Below, in pieces: positions 1 to 9,456 of a DNA stretch of 64,000 nucleotides. Below the pieces are notes generated by a model. The model was not told where the DNA came from and did not search any database. It was given only the letters and a program-made list of their open reading frames with translations. The first letter of the stretch is position 1, and each line of letters starts with the position of its first letter. A program made the position numbers and the translations under genes. Where the stretch lies: positions 47,649-111,648 of the forward strand of contig NZ_JABMKZ010000029.1 of assembly GCF_013204855.1 (NCBI RefSeq), given 5' to 3'. The DNA comes from Paenibacillus alba (GTDB taxonomy: Bacteria; Bacillota; Bacilli; Paenibacillales; NBRC-103111).

Positions 1-3000
1 CCGTGTTGTTTGTTCGGCTGGATGGAACTGTTCTCCATCCCCCTCTATAACGCCCTTCCGGGTTGCTTCATATACATACCCGGCGGCCCATTGCGGGATA
101 TCAGCATGATCCGAGAATCCCTTGGCTAGCTGCGGGCTTTGACTCGCTGCTTGGCCGGCGGTGCGCATAAGCAGCACCGTCATTTCAGCACGTGAGATGA
201 ACGTCTGGGGACGAATGGTGCTATCCTCGTAACCTTCCAGCCATCCCGCATATACGGCATCGGCCACGGCTTGCTTCGCCCAGGTGCTGATGGCGCCGGA
301 ATCCGCAAAATCAAGATTACCGCCGCTTGCCGAAGGCTTCATGGCCCGCACCAGAAATACCAGAAACTCCTCCCTGGTCACCGGCTCATCCGGTCTGAAG
401 GCTTGGTCCTCATATCCGTTGACCCATCCTTGGGCGAAAGCCTCCCAGATGCCGGACTCCGCCCAGTGGCCTTCAATATCCCATGGGAGATCAGCGGGAT
501 TATTGGTAGTGCCTTGGAGGTCCGGCTTGCTGGCCATGGCAAACACGGCAAACTTCGTAAAATGATCTATTTGGACGGTGATAGCGTTCCCGATTACTGT
601 ACCGCCGATTTCCACCCATTCCTGTACTTTTTCGTTGTAATAGAAGATAGAAGCCTTTTGGCCGTCTTTAATCTCTTCGGGCTTAAACTGCAGTGTCAAG
701 GTCACGGCTTGGGCAATCGGACCTTCCACATCCTTTGTAATTTCATAGACAGGGCTTAAGAATGTACCTGGCGCACGGACTGTCAGCCCTTTGATATCAT
801 ACAGCTTCTCAATGGCAATTCGTACGGATGTGTTTAAACTTCCGGCAGGAATGTGCAGGCGCACCTCCTCGCCCAATCCCACATCCCCTGCCTCTCCAGC
901 CGCGAGAGTCAGCTTGCCTCTGGTAACACTGCTTACGGTAGGCACATTGGAAGATGAGCTTTGCTGGCTTTGCTTGTAAAACACAAACTGAACTGTTCGA
1001 GGCAATTGTACGCCATCCACGCTGGCCTCAACAATGGCTGTACCCGCTTCGGTTGAAGTAAGGGTTGCCGTATACACTCCGTTCTCCTCCACAATAGGAC
1101 TTAACTGTCCAAGAGAAGCTGCAAGCTGAATAGAGGCCGCCGTGGTAACGGCGTTTCCATCCTTGTCTTTAAGCTCCAGCTTGATTGTTGCCATACTGAT
1201 GCCGTCTGCCAGAACCCGATCCGGACTTCCGCTCAGCACACTTTTATTAACCGAGGCAGATGAGCCCAGATCCAACAAGATCGGTGTAAAAGGCGCCAGC
1301 TCCAGATCGGAGGCATTTAATGAAACATCGGCAATCAGCTCTTTGGAGATGCCCGCGGGACGTTCTTCCCGCAGCACGGAGACGCGCTTTGCTTCCAAAC
1401 TATAGTTGACCAGATTCAGAAGCAACCGACCCTTATGCACGGCCGTCTGCCAGCCCACATCGGTTACCAGGGAACCAGTAGCGGCATCCGTCACACGAAC
1501 AGGAAGCGTATTCATCTGCTCCAGCACCGGAAGCACCGCTGTCCGGATTTCCTCGACGCTCGGCGATACCAGCTTGCCCGCGCCATATTCGGACGGCATG
1601 ATGATCGCCCGGCTCACGACGGCATCATGCAGCCCATCAGACAGAGGTTGATCATGCTCATTGCGGGAAAGAGATTCTTCGCCGATCAGCACCACCTTGC
1701 CGCCTGCCTCACTGAATGCCTTCACAGCGGCAAGGGTACTCGCGTTTACATGCGCAGCAGCCGGCACAATCAAGAGCTTGTAGCCGTCCAATCCACCTTG
1801 AGCCGCCTGCTTCTCACTGACAAAGCTGATTCGTTGTCCGCTGTACGCTAGAGCTGCATAGCTTTTTCGCAGCGTATCCTCGCTGGCATTGTTGTAGATG
1901 CCGGAGGCCAAGGAATATAGAATGGCGACTTGGGACTTCACATCCTGCAGCGCCGTCACCTCCTCCGCTAGCCGGTTGAGATCATGATTGGTTCTGCCTA
2001 TATCCGCCACCACATCAGGCCGGTGGAGAAGACTGCCCATGAAATCGCTGGTAGCATCATAGGTCCGTTCCCATACCCAGTTTGTGGAAGCGCTTTTGCC
2101 ATGAACGGCGCCTTGCCACAGAATGGCCCTTACTCGCTTGGCCTGCTCGGGAATATACTGGTCATCCCCATCTTTTATGAAATGATGCTCCGAGTTGAAA
2201 ATAGGCGCCGGATGGAAGGAACGCTGCATGTCATAGAAGCTGAGCTCTTTGATAAATCCGTCAGGTCCGTCTCCGATGACATTGTAGGCATCATTGCCAT
2301 TAATTTGGCTGAAAGACGAGAACTGCTCATAGTCTACGCCCCAATTCAGGCTCTCCTGCAGCTTTGCCATCGTCTTGGACTGTACAGGCAGGTCCGGAGC
2401 CATCTCATGAATAATGTCCGCCATCCACTGATGCCAGTCGGAGAAAACCTTGTTATTAAAGGTTACCCAATCGTATACAATTGGCGTGGCTGCAATGGCT
2501 GAAGGCATCTGGATCTGTTCAAAAGAGGTATAAGACTTTCCATATACCTGATTCAGCTCAACCAGATCATCTCCGTATAACTCCTTCAGGTAGTCATGCC
2601 ACGCAGGCAAATAATAAGAGTCGCGATTGGTTTGGTATACCGGCTCGTTGGTTATCGTAACCGTCAACAAGGACTTATAATCCTTAACCAAAGGGATCAC
2701 GGTCCGCAAATAATCCTCGATGACTTCTTTGGCTTTCGGTTGACCAATCACGAATTTGATGTTCCCCGCGTTGTTGCTCTTGAGTCCCGGGTTTTTTTTC
2801 AGTATCCAATCCGGGAAATAGTGGGGAGAGAGGAGCAAATTCACGGCGATGTTATTCGCTTCCGCATTTTTCAGCACTTCCACAACATTGGCCTTCAGGT
2901 AATCTGTGGCCCCAAAATAATCCTTTGCGGGGTCCGTCGTATCCCAATTCATCGTTTCCTCAAAGCCGGCATTCTGGACCAGATTCTCATTTCCGCCCAG

Positions 3001-6000
3001 TTCGGTCATGCTCAGATCATCCAGCCAAAGAATCTGCTCATTCTCCGACAGGAAGACAAGGGAAAAAGCAGTTTCCGCCGATCCCGTTTTATAGGTATAA
3101 CTGACCTCCTGCCAGTCATAGGTGCCCGTTGGCAGCGCTTGGCGCAAATTCCAGCCGGCGTTACCCGGGAACCAGGCGTTTCTCACATTCCCTCCCTTCA
3201 CCCAAGCTCTGATCTGATAGGTTGTATTTGGCTTTACAATCATGACCTGTGAAACATACTTGTACATATTAGGCTGCTTGGGGGACGTATTGACAATCTT
3301 TAAAGACTGCCCGCCGCTGTGATGCACGGCTTTGTCCACTTCTACCGATCCGAAGGCGCTTCCACCAGAGCTGTATTGCGGAATGTACCCTTCCTTCTCG
3401 GTAATCACCCTGTGAGGTCCGATTTCAATCTGGATCACATTGGTTCCGAAATCCTGAAACTTCGCAATATCCTTGCGCACCTGATTGAAATGGCCGTATC
3501 CGTTTAAAAAAACTGGACGAACTTCCTCCGCTCCCGTACTTCTCACCCGGGTCAGACCCCTAAAGCCGTATTCGGTCCGCTCCAGTTCCCCCGTCACATA
3601 GCGAGGCGCCGCTTTGGGCGTCAACGTGCCGTTCAGATAACCAAGCAGATTAGTCATGGCCTCATCGTACAACGAATCCAAAGTTTCCATTACATAATAA
3701 GCCCTTGTCAGAGCACCCTGCCCAACATCCTCCTTGCCATATGCGATGAAATCCTTGATCGTTGTATAATTGATGCGTTCATAATCAGTCGACAGACCTT
3801 GCTCCTCCGCCTGCAAAAGCATACCCTCCAGGGCAGGCAGCTTGGCGGATATGGCATCCAAACCATTGTTCAACTGCCCGGCACCGATCTCCACATCAAT
3901 TGACGCAGGGAATTGTCTAGATATACCAGTCGTCTGCTCCGCTGCTGAAACAATGGTTCTGTAACTTCCTTTATCAGCGATGACGCAATGTCCCTCCTTA
4001 GTCAGAACCATTCCCGCTGGCACTGTTACTTCACTATCCAGCCCCAAAAGCTCCGAACGAAGAGAGATTGTCTTGGCTTCATTGCTGTAATTAACCAAAT
4101 TCAAATTGTAAGCGATTTCTTTTTCTGTTTCGGCCGTCCGGGGGATCTCCAGCCAGAAGCTCCACGGATCCTGCGCCGGCACCCGATAGAGGCTGGCAAG
4201 CTGCTTGCCGTCCTTCACCCTGCCGATGCCGCTCGTCCATTCCAGCCACCCCCTTCTTCCTTCGCCGTCATTGTCATTGACCAGCATCGAGAAGGAAATC
4301 GGCCCTTCGGCGGGTTTGGATGCGAAAATTGCTTCCCAAGGAATTTTGGCCTCATAAAACGTATCATTGCCGTTCACGACAGCCTTGGCGGTTACAGCTT
4401 CCTTGCCGATATTAGCGCTGCCGTCTTTCCAGCGCCACACCTGAGTCTCTCCGTTCAGCAGATTGAATCCGTACTCGGCTCCATAAACGCCGTCCTGGCT
4501 GAATGCAATCTGAACACTGTCGCCCATCCACATATCGGCACCAGCGATGGAGTAGTGCACATTGTCCCTAACCTTGGCAGAAATATAAAAATAATCGTCG
4601 TTATAAGCAAATCTGGCGTTCATGGACAGATCCTCCGCACCCGCCCAGCCCGATATCTGGTTCTGAGTGGTGCCTGCCGTTGGCAGCGAAATACCGGTAT
4701 ACTTCTCCCAGTCCTCCAAGCTGCCATCCATCACAAGCCCCTCCGCCCAAAAAACGGGAACATGGGTGCCGCCGCCCAGTTTCGCTTTGAAAGTATCCCA
4801 GTACTCCAGGGTTTCTCCGGCTGCCCCTGTCCCCAACGTATACGGCAGCACGGCAACGGCGCTGGCTTCGTATCCGTCCTTCTGACCATATGCCTTCACC
4901 GTTACACCAGACGCAACAGGGAAAGGGGTGGTGTACGTCTGCTTCGTTCCAGAGGTGACGGGATCGCTGCCGTCGGTGGTGTACCTGATCGTGGCGCCTT
5001 CCGTTGCTGTAGACAAGGCAACCAATGACCCTGGCAATATTCCCCCTGGTTCAGGCGAGCTTGTTACCGGCTGCACTTGCTTAAGGATAACAGCATTCAG
5101 CTGATCCACCACATAGCTGACCGAGGTCCGATTATCCCAGCCTGTAGCGCTTGGTCCTGTTTTCGTATGCAGCGATATCTCGGCAATTCGGTTCCGTACA
5201 GCAGAATTGGCGAAGTCCAGCTTCACCCCATTCCACCGGTTAGCCAGAAGTTTGGGCAGCTGCACCTCTGAGACAGTTCCAGAGACATCCTTCACTTTCA
5301 GGTATAACGGTTCATTGCCGGAGGTGGTTTGAGAGAGGGGATAGACGTCCATCGTAACCGTTGATGCCTGGCTCAAATTAAGCTCCGGCGCAATGCTCCA
5401 GACATATGACATTTGATCTGTCTGGCTTGAGGTTTTGGCAAAGGTGAGCTTGGCGGCCTTTTCCCCTTCCGTATGGAGATCATATACGGATTCGACAACG
5501 GTGGTTCCGCCGGTGCCTGCGGTGGTCCAAGCGGACAGATTTTCAAAGCCATTCAGGGGAATATTCTCCTGTATACTGTCAAAGCCTCCGTTGCGAAGCA
5601 GGTTATGCTCTGTATTGGTCTCCTTCAGGGTCAATTCATCCAGCCAAACGGCTTCCGACTTATCCTCGATCAAGATCCGGAAGGCCAACGTTGTTTCATT
5701 AGATTTGGTGGTATAGCTTGCGGTAACCTTCTTCCAGTCAAAGGAACCCGATCCAACACTGGTACGGGGTTCCCAGTTGGCTCCGAAGCTTACCCCTTTC
5801 ATATTGCTGCCCTTGACCCACATGCTCAAATCATACCGGGTATTAGGTTTTACACTTCCAGTCTGGGATATATTCATGTACACATTGGAAGCTTTGTCCG
5901 AATGATAAGCAATCTTCAGCGAATGGCTTCCTTGATGGAATACATTGGAATCCAAGCCATATTCCACATCCGGCAACCCGGCAAAGCTCATGTACCAAAC

Positions 6001-6120
6001 GGGGATCATCCTGCTGGTATCAGCCGATGCAAAGGCCGCAGCGGATTTCCACCATGCAAATTGGACAGTAGATAGCACAAGAACGGCACATAAAAAACAC
6101 AGGCATACCTTTTTCACCAT
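1..6120 (-). CDS. Giant secreted GH42-like glycoside hydrolase with carbohydrate-binding modules and C-terminal SLH domains (3' end outside window)
   Basis: The minus-strand frame opens at ATG 6118-6120, behind AGGAGG, and has no stop before the window edge, so 2040 codons are seen and the C-terminus is missing. Reading in order: signal peptide (about 1-30); two CBM4/9-like beta-sandwiches (about 35-330); a chitobiase-type C-terminal-like module with TTDGSDP (about 360-410); a CBM9/DOMON-like module (about 467-660); a GH42-like TIM barrel (from about 860) with the Asn-Glu acid/base candidate N1158-E1159 and nucleophile candidate E1311 in NSEHH; a Big_1-like module (about 1624-1704); then SLH domains from about 1880, the third cut by the edge. 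SLH domains bind pyruvylated cell-wall polymer, so the enzyme should sit on the cell surface. It follows the permease genes by 33 bp and is probably the last or near-last gene of module A. The exact sugar specificity cannot be read. A CBM appears to be inserted within the barrel (see findings). Confidence 0.85.
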   Translation of the reverse strand, partial: MVKKVCLCFLCAVLVLSTVQFAWWKSAAAFASADTSRMIPVWYMSFAGLPDVEYGLDSNVFHQGSHSLKIAYHSDKASNVYMNISQTGSVKPNTRYDLSMWVKGSNMKGVSFGANWEPRTSVGSGSFDWKKVTASYTTKSNETTLAFRILIEDKSEAVWLDELTLKETNTEHNLLRNGGFDSIQENIPLNGFENLSAWTTAGTGGTTVVESVYDLHTEGEKAAKLTFAKTSSQTDQMSYVWSIAPELNLSQASTVTMDVYPLSQTTSGNEPLYLKVKDVSGTVSEVQLPKLLANRWNGVKLDFANSAVRNRIAEISLHTKTGPSATGWDNRTSVSYVVDQLNAVILKQVQPVTSSPEPGGILPGSLVALSTATEGATIRYTTDGSDPVTSGTKQTYTTPFPVASGVTVKAYGQKDGYEASAVAVLPYTLGTGAAGETLEYWDTFKAKLGGGTHVPVFWAEGLVMDGSLEDWEKYTGISLPTAGTTQNQISGWAGAEDLSMNARFAYNDDYFYISAKVRDNVHYSIAGADMWMGDSVQIAFSQDGVYGAEYGFNLLNGETQVWRWKDGSANIGKEAVTAKAVVNGNDTFYEAKIPWEAIFASKPAEGPISFSMLVNDNDGEGRRGWLEWTSGIGRVKDGKQLASLYRVPAQDPWSFWLEIPRTAETEKEIAYNLNLVNYSNEAKTISLRSELLGLDSEVTVPAGMVLTKEGHCVIADKGSYRTIVSAAEQTTGISRQFPASIDVEIGAGQLNNGLDAISAKLPALEGMLLQAEEQGLSTDYERINYTTIKDFIAYGKEDVGQGALTRAYYVMETLDSLYDEAMTNLLGYLNGTLTPKAAPRYVTGELERTEYGFRGLTRVRSTGAEEVRPVFLNGYGHFNQVRKDIAKFQDFGTNVIQIEIGPHRVITEKEGYIPQYSSGGSAFGSVEVDKAVHHSGGQSLKIVNTSPKQPNMYKYVSQVMIVKPNTTYQIRAWVKGGNVRNAWFPGNAGWNLRQALPTGTYDWQEVSYTYKTGSAETAFSLVFLSENEQILWLDDLSMTELGGNENLVQNAGFEETMNWDTTDPAKDYFGATDYLKANVVEVLKNAEANNIAVNLLLSPHYFPDWILKKNPGLKSNNAGNIKFVIGQPKAKEVIEDYLRTVIPLVKDYKSLLTVTITNEPVYQTNRDSYYLPAWHDYLKELYGDDLVELNQVYGKSYTSFEQIQMPSAIAATPIVYDWVTFNNKVFSDWHQWMADIIHEMAPDLPVQSKTMAKLQESLNWGVDYEQFSSFSQINGNDAYNVIGDGPDGFIKELSFYDMQRSFHPAPIFNSEHHFIKDGDDQYIPEQAKRVRAILWQGAVHGKSASTNWVWERTYDATSDFMGSLLHRPDVVADIGRTNHDLNRLAEEVTALQDVKSQVAILYSLASGIYNNASEDTLRKSYAALAYSGQRISFVSEKQAAQGGLDGYKLLIVPAAAHVNASTLAAVKAFSEAGGKVVLIGEESLSRNEHDQPLSDGLHDAVVSRAIIMPSEYGAGKLVSPSVEEIRTAVLPVLEQMNTLPVRVTDAATGSLVTDVGWQTAVHKGRLLLNLVNYSLEAKRVSVLREERPAGISKELIADVSLNASDLELAPFTPILLDLGSSASVNKSVLSGSPDRVLADGISMATIKLELKDKDGNAVTTAASIQLAASLGQLSPIVEENGVYTATLTSTEAGTAIVEASVDGVQLPRTVQFVFYKQSQQSSSSNVPTVSSVTRGKLTLAAGEAGDVGLGEEVRLHIPAGSLNTSVRIAIEKLYDIKGLTVRAPGTFLSPVYEITKDVEGPIAQAVTLTLQFKPEEIKDGQKASIFYYNEKVQEWVEIGGTVIGNAITVQIDHFTKFAVFAMASKPDLQGTTNNPADLPWDIEGHWAESGIWEAFAQGWVNGYEDQAFRPDEPVTREEFLVFLVRAMKPSASGGNLDFADSGAISTWAKQAVADAVYAGWLEGYEDSTIRPQTFISRAEMTVLLMRTAGQAASQSPQLAKGFSDHADIPQWAAGYVYEATRKGVIEGDGEQFHPAEQTTR

Positions 6121-6153
6121 AAACTACCTCCTGTTATTGATTGCCCTATCTTA

Positions 6154-7002
6154 TCATCCTTTGACTGCCGAGCTTGAGAAGCCTTGAATAATATACTTCT
6201 GACCTAGAAAAAATACGATGAGCAGAGGCACGACACCTGCTGTGGCGGCAGCCATCATCAAGTTGTAGTCTACGCCGGCTTCCAGCATGAAGTTCTGCAT
6301 GCCAAGCGGAACCGTGTAAAGCTTCTTGTCCAGCAGGAAAATCAGCGCATTCTCATAATCGTTCCACGTCCATGTAAAATCAATGATCGCGAAGGTGGCT
6401 AGCACAGGTTTGGAGAGTGGCAGGAACAATTGAATGAAAATCCGGAAATGCCCTGCCCCGTCAATGAAGGCGGCCTCGGATATTTCATGCGGAATGCTCA
6501 TGAAAAATTGCCGGATCATAAATACGCCGAATACCGTAAACAAGCCCGGGAGAATCAGCGCCCAATGGGTATTGTAAATATGCATCCACTCAAACATGAT
6601 GAATTTAGGGACAAACAGCACTTGCTGCGGAATCATCATCAGACATAGATACAGCAGAAAAATCGCATTCCTGCCCTTGAACTCAATACGGCTGAACCCA
6701 TATGCGGCCAATGCGGCGAGCAGCGGCGCTCCAATCATCAGAAACACCGATATCTTCAGAGAGTTTAGATAAAAGAGGAGAAATCCGTCTCCAGTGGTCC
6801 AGACCTTGATGTGATTGATCAACACCGGGTCAAACGGAATCCACTGAATAGGGTAGGTGAAGACGTCCTTTGGTTTCTTAAACGAGGTGCTGATCATCCA
6901 GATCATTGGCAAAAGCAAAAGCAGGCTGAAAAGTGCCATGATGATCGTATTCAAGCCTTTGCCCAGCCGCCCCTTGATTATTCTGGTACTTCTTGCATTC
7001 AT
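6154..7002 (-). CDS. Carbohydrate ABC transporter permease, MalG/UgpE type (module A)
   Basis: This 282-residue inner-membrane protein has about six hydrophobic segments and the EAA loop that contacts the ATPase (EAAFIDGAGHF about two thirds along), typical of the second permease of CUT1 sugar importers. I chose ATG at 7000-7002 (MNARSTRII) because it follows a purine-rich AAGGGGGAAAG site and lies 20 bp after the previous gene; a longer frame from 7098 would overlap that gene and lacks a membrane-protein-like start. It works with the permease at 7023-7901 and the lipoprotein at 7994-9352. No ATP-binding subunit is encoded nearby, as usual for this family, which shares an MsmX-type ATPase. 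The substrate is unknown, presumably oligosaccharides released by the neighbouring surface enzyme. Confidence 0.92.
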   Translation of the reverse strand: MNARSTRIIKGRLGKGLNTIIMALFSLLLLLPMIWMISTSFKKPKDVFTYPIQWIPFDPVLINHIKVWTTGDGFLLFYLNSLKISVFLMIGAPLLAALAAYGFSRIEFKGRNAIFLLYLCLMMIPQQVLFVPKFIMFEWMHIYNTHWALILPGLFTVFGVFMIRQFFMSIPHEISEAAFIDGAGHFRIFIQLFLPLSKPVLATFAIIDFTWTWNDYENALIFLLDKKLYTVPLGMQNFMLEAGVDYNLMMAAATAGVVPLLIVFFLGQKYIIQGFSSSAVKG

Positions 7003-7022
7003 GTTGCGTCTTTCCCCCTTCC

Positions 7023-7901
7023 CTAGTAATGGACCCATTTTTTCTGACCTGCCCACTGAATAAGCGAAATGCCTAAGATAAGCAGAAACATGCTCCACGA
7101 AACGGCCGACGCATAGCCCATTTCATAGAAGTTGAATGCTTTCTTGTAGGCGAAAATGGAGAATACCGTCGTACTGTTTGCGGGCCCCCCCTGGGTAATG
7201 GCATAGATCATGCCAAAGCCCTTGATGGAGCCGATACAACCGGTAATCATCAGGAAAAGCGTCGTCGGGCTGACCAATGGTAAAATAATAAGACGCAGCA
7301 ATTGCCCGAACGTCGCTCCATCTATCTTGGCGGCTTCCAGCTGCTCCGGGGATATTTCCTGCAGGGCAGCCAAATAAATGATCATGTTGTAGCCGATGCC
7401 GCCTGCGATCATCATAATAAGCACCGCATACATCGCTGTATCAGGAGAAGCGAACCATTTGGGAGGCTCCGCTATGCCGACGGATCTTAAGAAGGCATTA
7501 ATGGGACCGTTTGCAGGTTGGAACAGCACCATCCAGACGAATGCAATAGCGATGCCGCTGGTAAAATAGGGGGCGAAGAAGAAGGCCCGCAGCGTCTTCT
7601 GGAGATAGACGCGATTGTTTAACATGACTGCGATCAGAAAACCCAGAATAATCGAAATCGGTACAGGGATTAACACCAATAGCGTGTTTTTGACCGATAC
7701 AGCAAACAAATCGTCTCTCACCATCATCTTGAAATTGTCCAATCCGATAAAATGCGGGGATTCTCCGCTAGCGAATACCCAATCTGTAAACATCAAATAA
7801 AAGGAAAACAGGGCTGGAATCAGCATGAAAATCATCATTCCGATAAGATTAGGGGCGATGAAAACATAGCCAAGCAACCTCTGCCTTTTCATCCAGTTCA
7901 C
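7023..7901 (-). CDS. Carbohydrate ABC transporter permease, MalF/UgpA type (module A)
   Basis: This 292-residue protein has six predicted membrane helices, the N-terminal YVFIAPNLIGM segment common in first permeases of CUT1 importers, and an EAA loop (EAAKIDGATFGQ). The start is GTG at 7901, nine bases after AGGTGG; an internal ATG three codons later is the alternative. It lies between the binding-protein gene (stop at 7994, 92 bp upstream) and the second permease (20 bp downstream), giving the usual binding protein-permease-permease order. It should form the membrane channel together with the MalG-type partner. Confidence 0.92.
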   Translation of the reverse strand: MNWMKRQRLLGYVFIAPNLIGMMIFMLIPALFSFYLMFTDWVFASGESPHFIGLDNFKMMVRDDLFAVSVKNTLLVLIPVPISIILGFLIAVMLNNRVYLQKTLRAFFFAPYFTSGIAIAFVWMVLFQPANGPINAFLRSVGIAEPPKWFASPDTAMYAVLIMMIAGGIGYNMIIYLAALQEISPEQLEAAKIDGATFGQLLRLIILPLVSPTTLFLMITGCIGSIKGFGMIYAITQGGPANSTTVFSIFAYKKAFNFYEMGYASAVSWSMFLLILGISLIQWAGQKKWVHY

Positions 7902-7993
7902 GATCGGCCACCACCTTTCTCTCTAATATGGGTTTATGCCAAAGGAGAAGACCGGCACGTTTATTCCTGCCTCTCCTTTGGCTTTCCCGTCTC

Positions 7994-9352
7994 CTATTTT
8001 TTGGCCGCTTGCAAGTTCTCGTTATGCACACGCGCCAGTTCCTTCGCACCTTCTTCTGGAGTCAGCTTCTGAGTGAAAACCTTGTCATAGACGACCTGCT
8101 GTTCGATTCCCGTTTTCTTGTCCAAACGGCTTAATCCGAGCGGAAGGCTGCCGAACATAACTCGCTTAATGGAATCAATGTCATAGGTATTCTCCACGCC
8201 TTTGAACATCAGGGCGATAGCCTCATCAACGGGGAAGTCCTTGGATGATGGCACTCTTCCGCCTGCCGCCATTGGCAGCATTCCACTATCCGAATACCAC
8301 TTGATAAATTTCCAGGCTGCTTCCGGATTCTTGGTACGGGGATTAATGGAGAGCACATCGCCCAATCCGCCTGCGTTAAGGTAGTCGGTCTGATCCTTGT
8401 TAATCTTCGGAGCCGGCGCTGCAGCCACCTTGAACGTGCGGGGATAATCCTTGACATTATTAGTAGTCCTGAAAATCTGGTTAGTGGAGAAGAGCATCGC
8501 CGTTTCCCCCTTCACAAACATCTGGTCCAGAGCCGGCTTCGAGGTGATTTGCTCCGTATGGGGCATGATGCTCTTATCCTTGAACATCATGTCCGAATAC
8601 ACTTGAAGCGCCTTGGCAGTCAGCGGATTATCGAAGGCTGAGGTGCCGTCCGGTTTCGTCAGCAGTAGACTTCCTTTCAGCATGGAACCATTGATGGGCA
8701 CATTGAAGTAATAATCAGATTGTGCCGCTCCCCATACCTTGTCTCCCTTCAACTTGTTAGCGTAATCCCTGAATTCGTCCAGACTCCAGTCCGTGGGAAC
8801 CTTAAGACCCTTGGCATCCAGCATATCCTTGTTCAACCAGACAAAGGACAAGCCTTTCTGGGTGGGCACACCGTAATACTTACCATCCACCTTCCACAAG
8901 GAGGCGCCTATGCCCATTTTGTCGTCCACATTGTAGTCCGTGAACTTGCTCAGATCAAGAACATTGCCTGCTTTGATCCGCTTCTCGTAGAGGCTGAAAT
9001 CATAGCTCATGTACATGTCCACGGGCTGGCTGGAAATGAGCGCCGTATCCAGCTTTAGATTTCCGGCATCGTCATTGACGAACCGCACATACTCCACCTG
9101 AATATCCGGATTTAGCTTGTTCCAGTTGTCTACAACAGCTTGAGGACCATTCTCGGGCGGCACGCCTCCCCACATCGTAAGCTTGATCGGATTCTTATTT
9201 GGCACGGTGCTAGGCGCCGTGCTCGAGCCTGCGGAAGGGGAAGCCGTTCCCTCTGCTTGGTTGCTGCCACCCTGTGCACCGCAGCCGGTAAGCGCCAAGG
9301 GTATAGCTATTAGCGCTGCCATCCCTGCTCTCATCCATTTTCTGTTTCTCAT
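7994..9352 (-). CDS. Family 1 extracellular solute-binding lipoprotein (module A)
   Basis: The 452-residue protein starts at ATG 9350-9352 behind AGGGAGGT; a longer frame from 9412 would put about 20 hydrophilic residues before the signal peptide and is rejected. A lipoprotein signal ends in the lipobox LTGC with the lipidated Cys at residue 24. The mature part follows the SBP_bac_1 fold pattern (TMWGGVPPENGP near the mature N-terminus, FVKGETAMLFS in the second lobe). It is the substrate receptor of module A. It is a clear paralogue of the binding protein at 13125-14474: both share the MWGG..P...GP and VNDD.GN.KLDTALIS blocks. The 104-bp gap upstream contains a 16-bp motif also found ahead of the kinase gene. 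Confidence 0.92.
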   Translation of the reverse strand: MRNRKWMRAGMAALIAIPLALTGCGAQGGSNQAEGTASPSAGSSTAPSTVPNKNPIKLTMWGGVPPENGPQAVVDNWNKLNPDIQVEYVRFVNDDAGNLKLDTALISSQPVDMYMSYDFSLYEKRIKAGNVLDLSKFTDYNVDDKMGIGASLWKVDGKYYGVPTQKGLSFVWLNKDMLDAKGLKVPTDWSLDEFRDYANKLKGDKVWGAAQSDYYFNVPINGSMLKGSLLLTKPDGTSAFDNPLTAKALQVYSDMMFKDKSIMPHTEQITSKPALDQMFVKGETAMLFSTNQIFRTTNNVKDYPRTFKVAAAPAPKINKDQTDYLNAGGLGDVLSINPRTKNPEAAWKFIKWYSDSGMLPMAAGGRVPSSKDFPVDEAIALMFKGVENTYDIDSIKRVMFGSLPLGLSRLDKKTGIEQQVVYDKVFTQKLTPEEGAKELARVHNENLQAAKK

Positions 9353-9427
9353 CTTATCTGTAACCTCCCTGCAATCTAATGTTTGATTCTTCCCAACTAT
9401 ATCAATGTGCACCTTATCTTCTTAGAG

Positions 9428-9443
9428 TTGAAACTTGTAGGTT
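9428..9443 (-). promoter_or_regulatory. Candidate response-regulator binding motif ahead of the module A binding protein
   Basis: The plus-strand sequence TTGAAACTTGTAGGTT matches TTAAAACTTGTAGATT at 12881-12896 at 14 of 16 positions. It lies 76-91 bp upstream of the binding-protein start, a suitable place for an AraC-type activator. That it is a regulator site is inference from recurrence only. Confidence 0.4.
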
Positions 9444-9456
9444 GATAGTACAAAAC

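Noticed and set aside
3988..5028. Long plus-strand open frame of 346 codons
   Set aside because: It lies fully opposite the minus-strand GH42-like gene, has no ribosome site or recognisable domain, and similar shadow frames occur opposite all GC-rich genes here.
7023..7098. N-terminal extension of the MalG-type permease up to ATG 7098
   Set aside because: It would overlap the preceding permease by 76 bp, is not membrane-like, and the ATG at 7002 has a suitable ribosome site.
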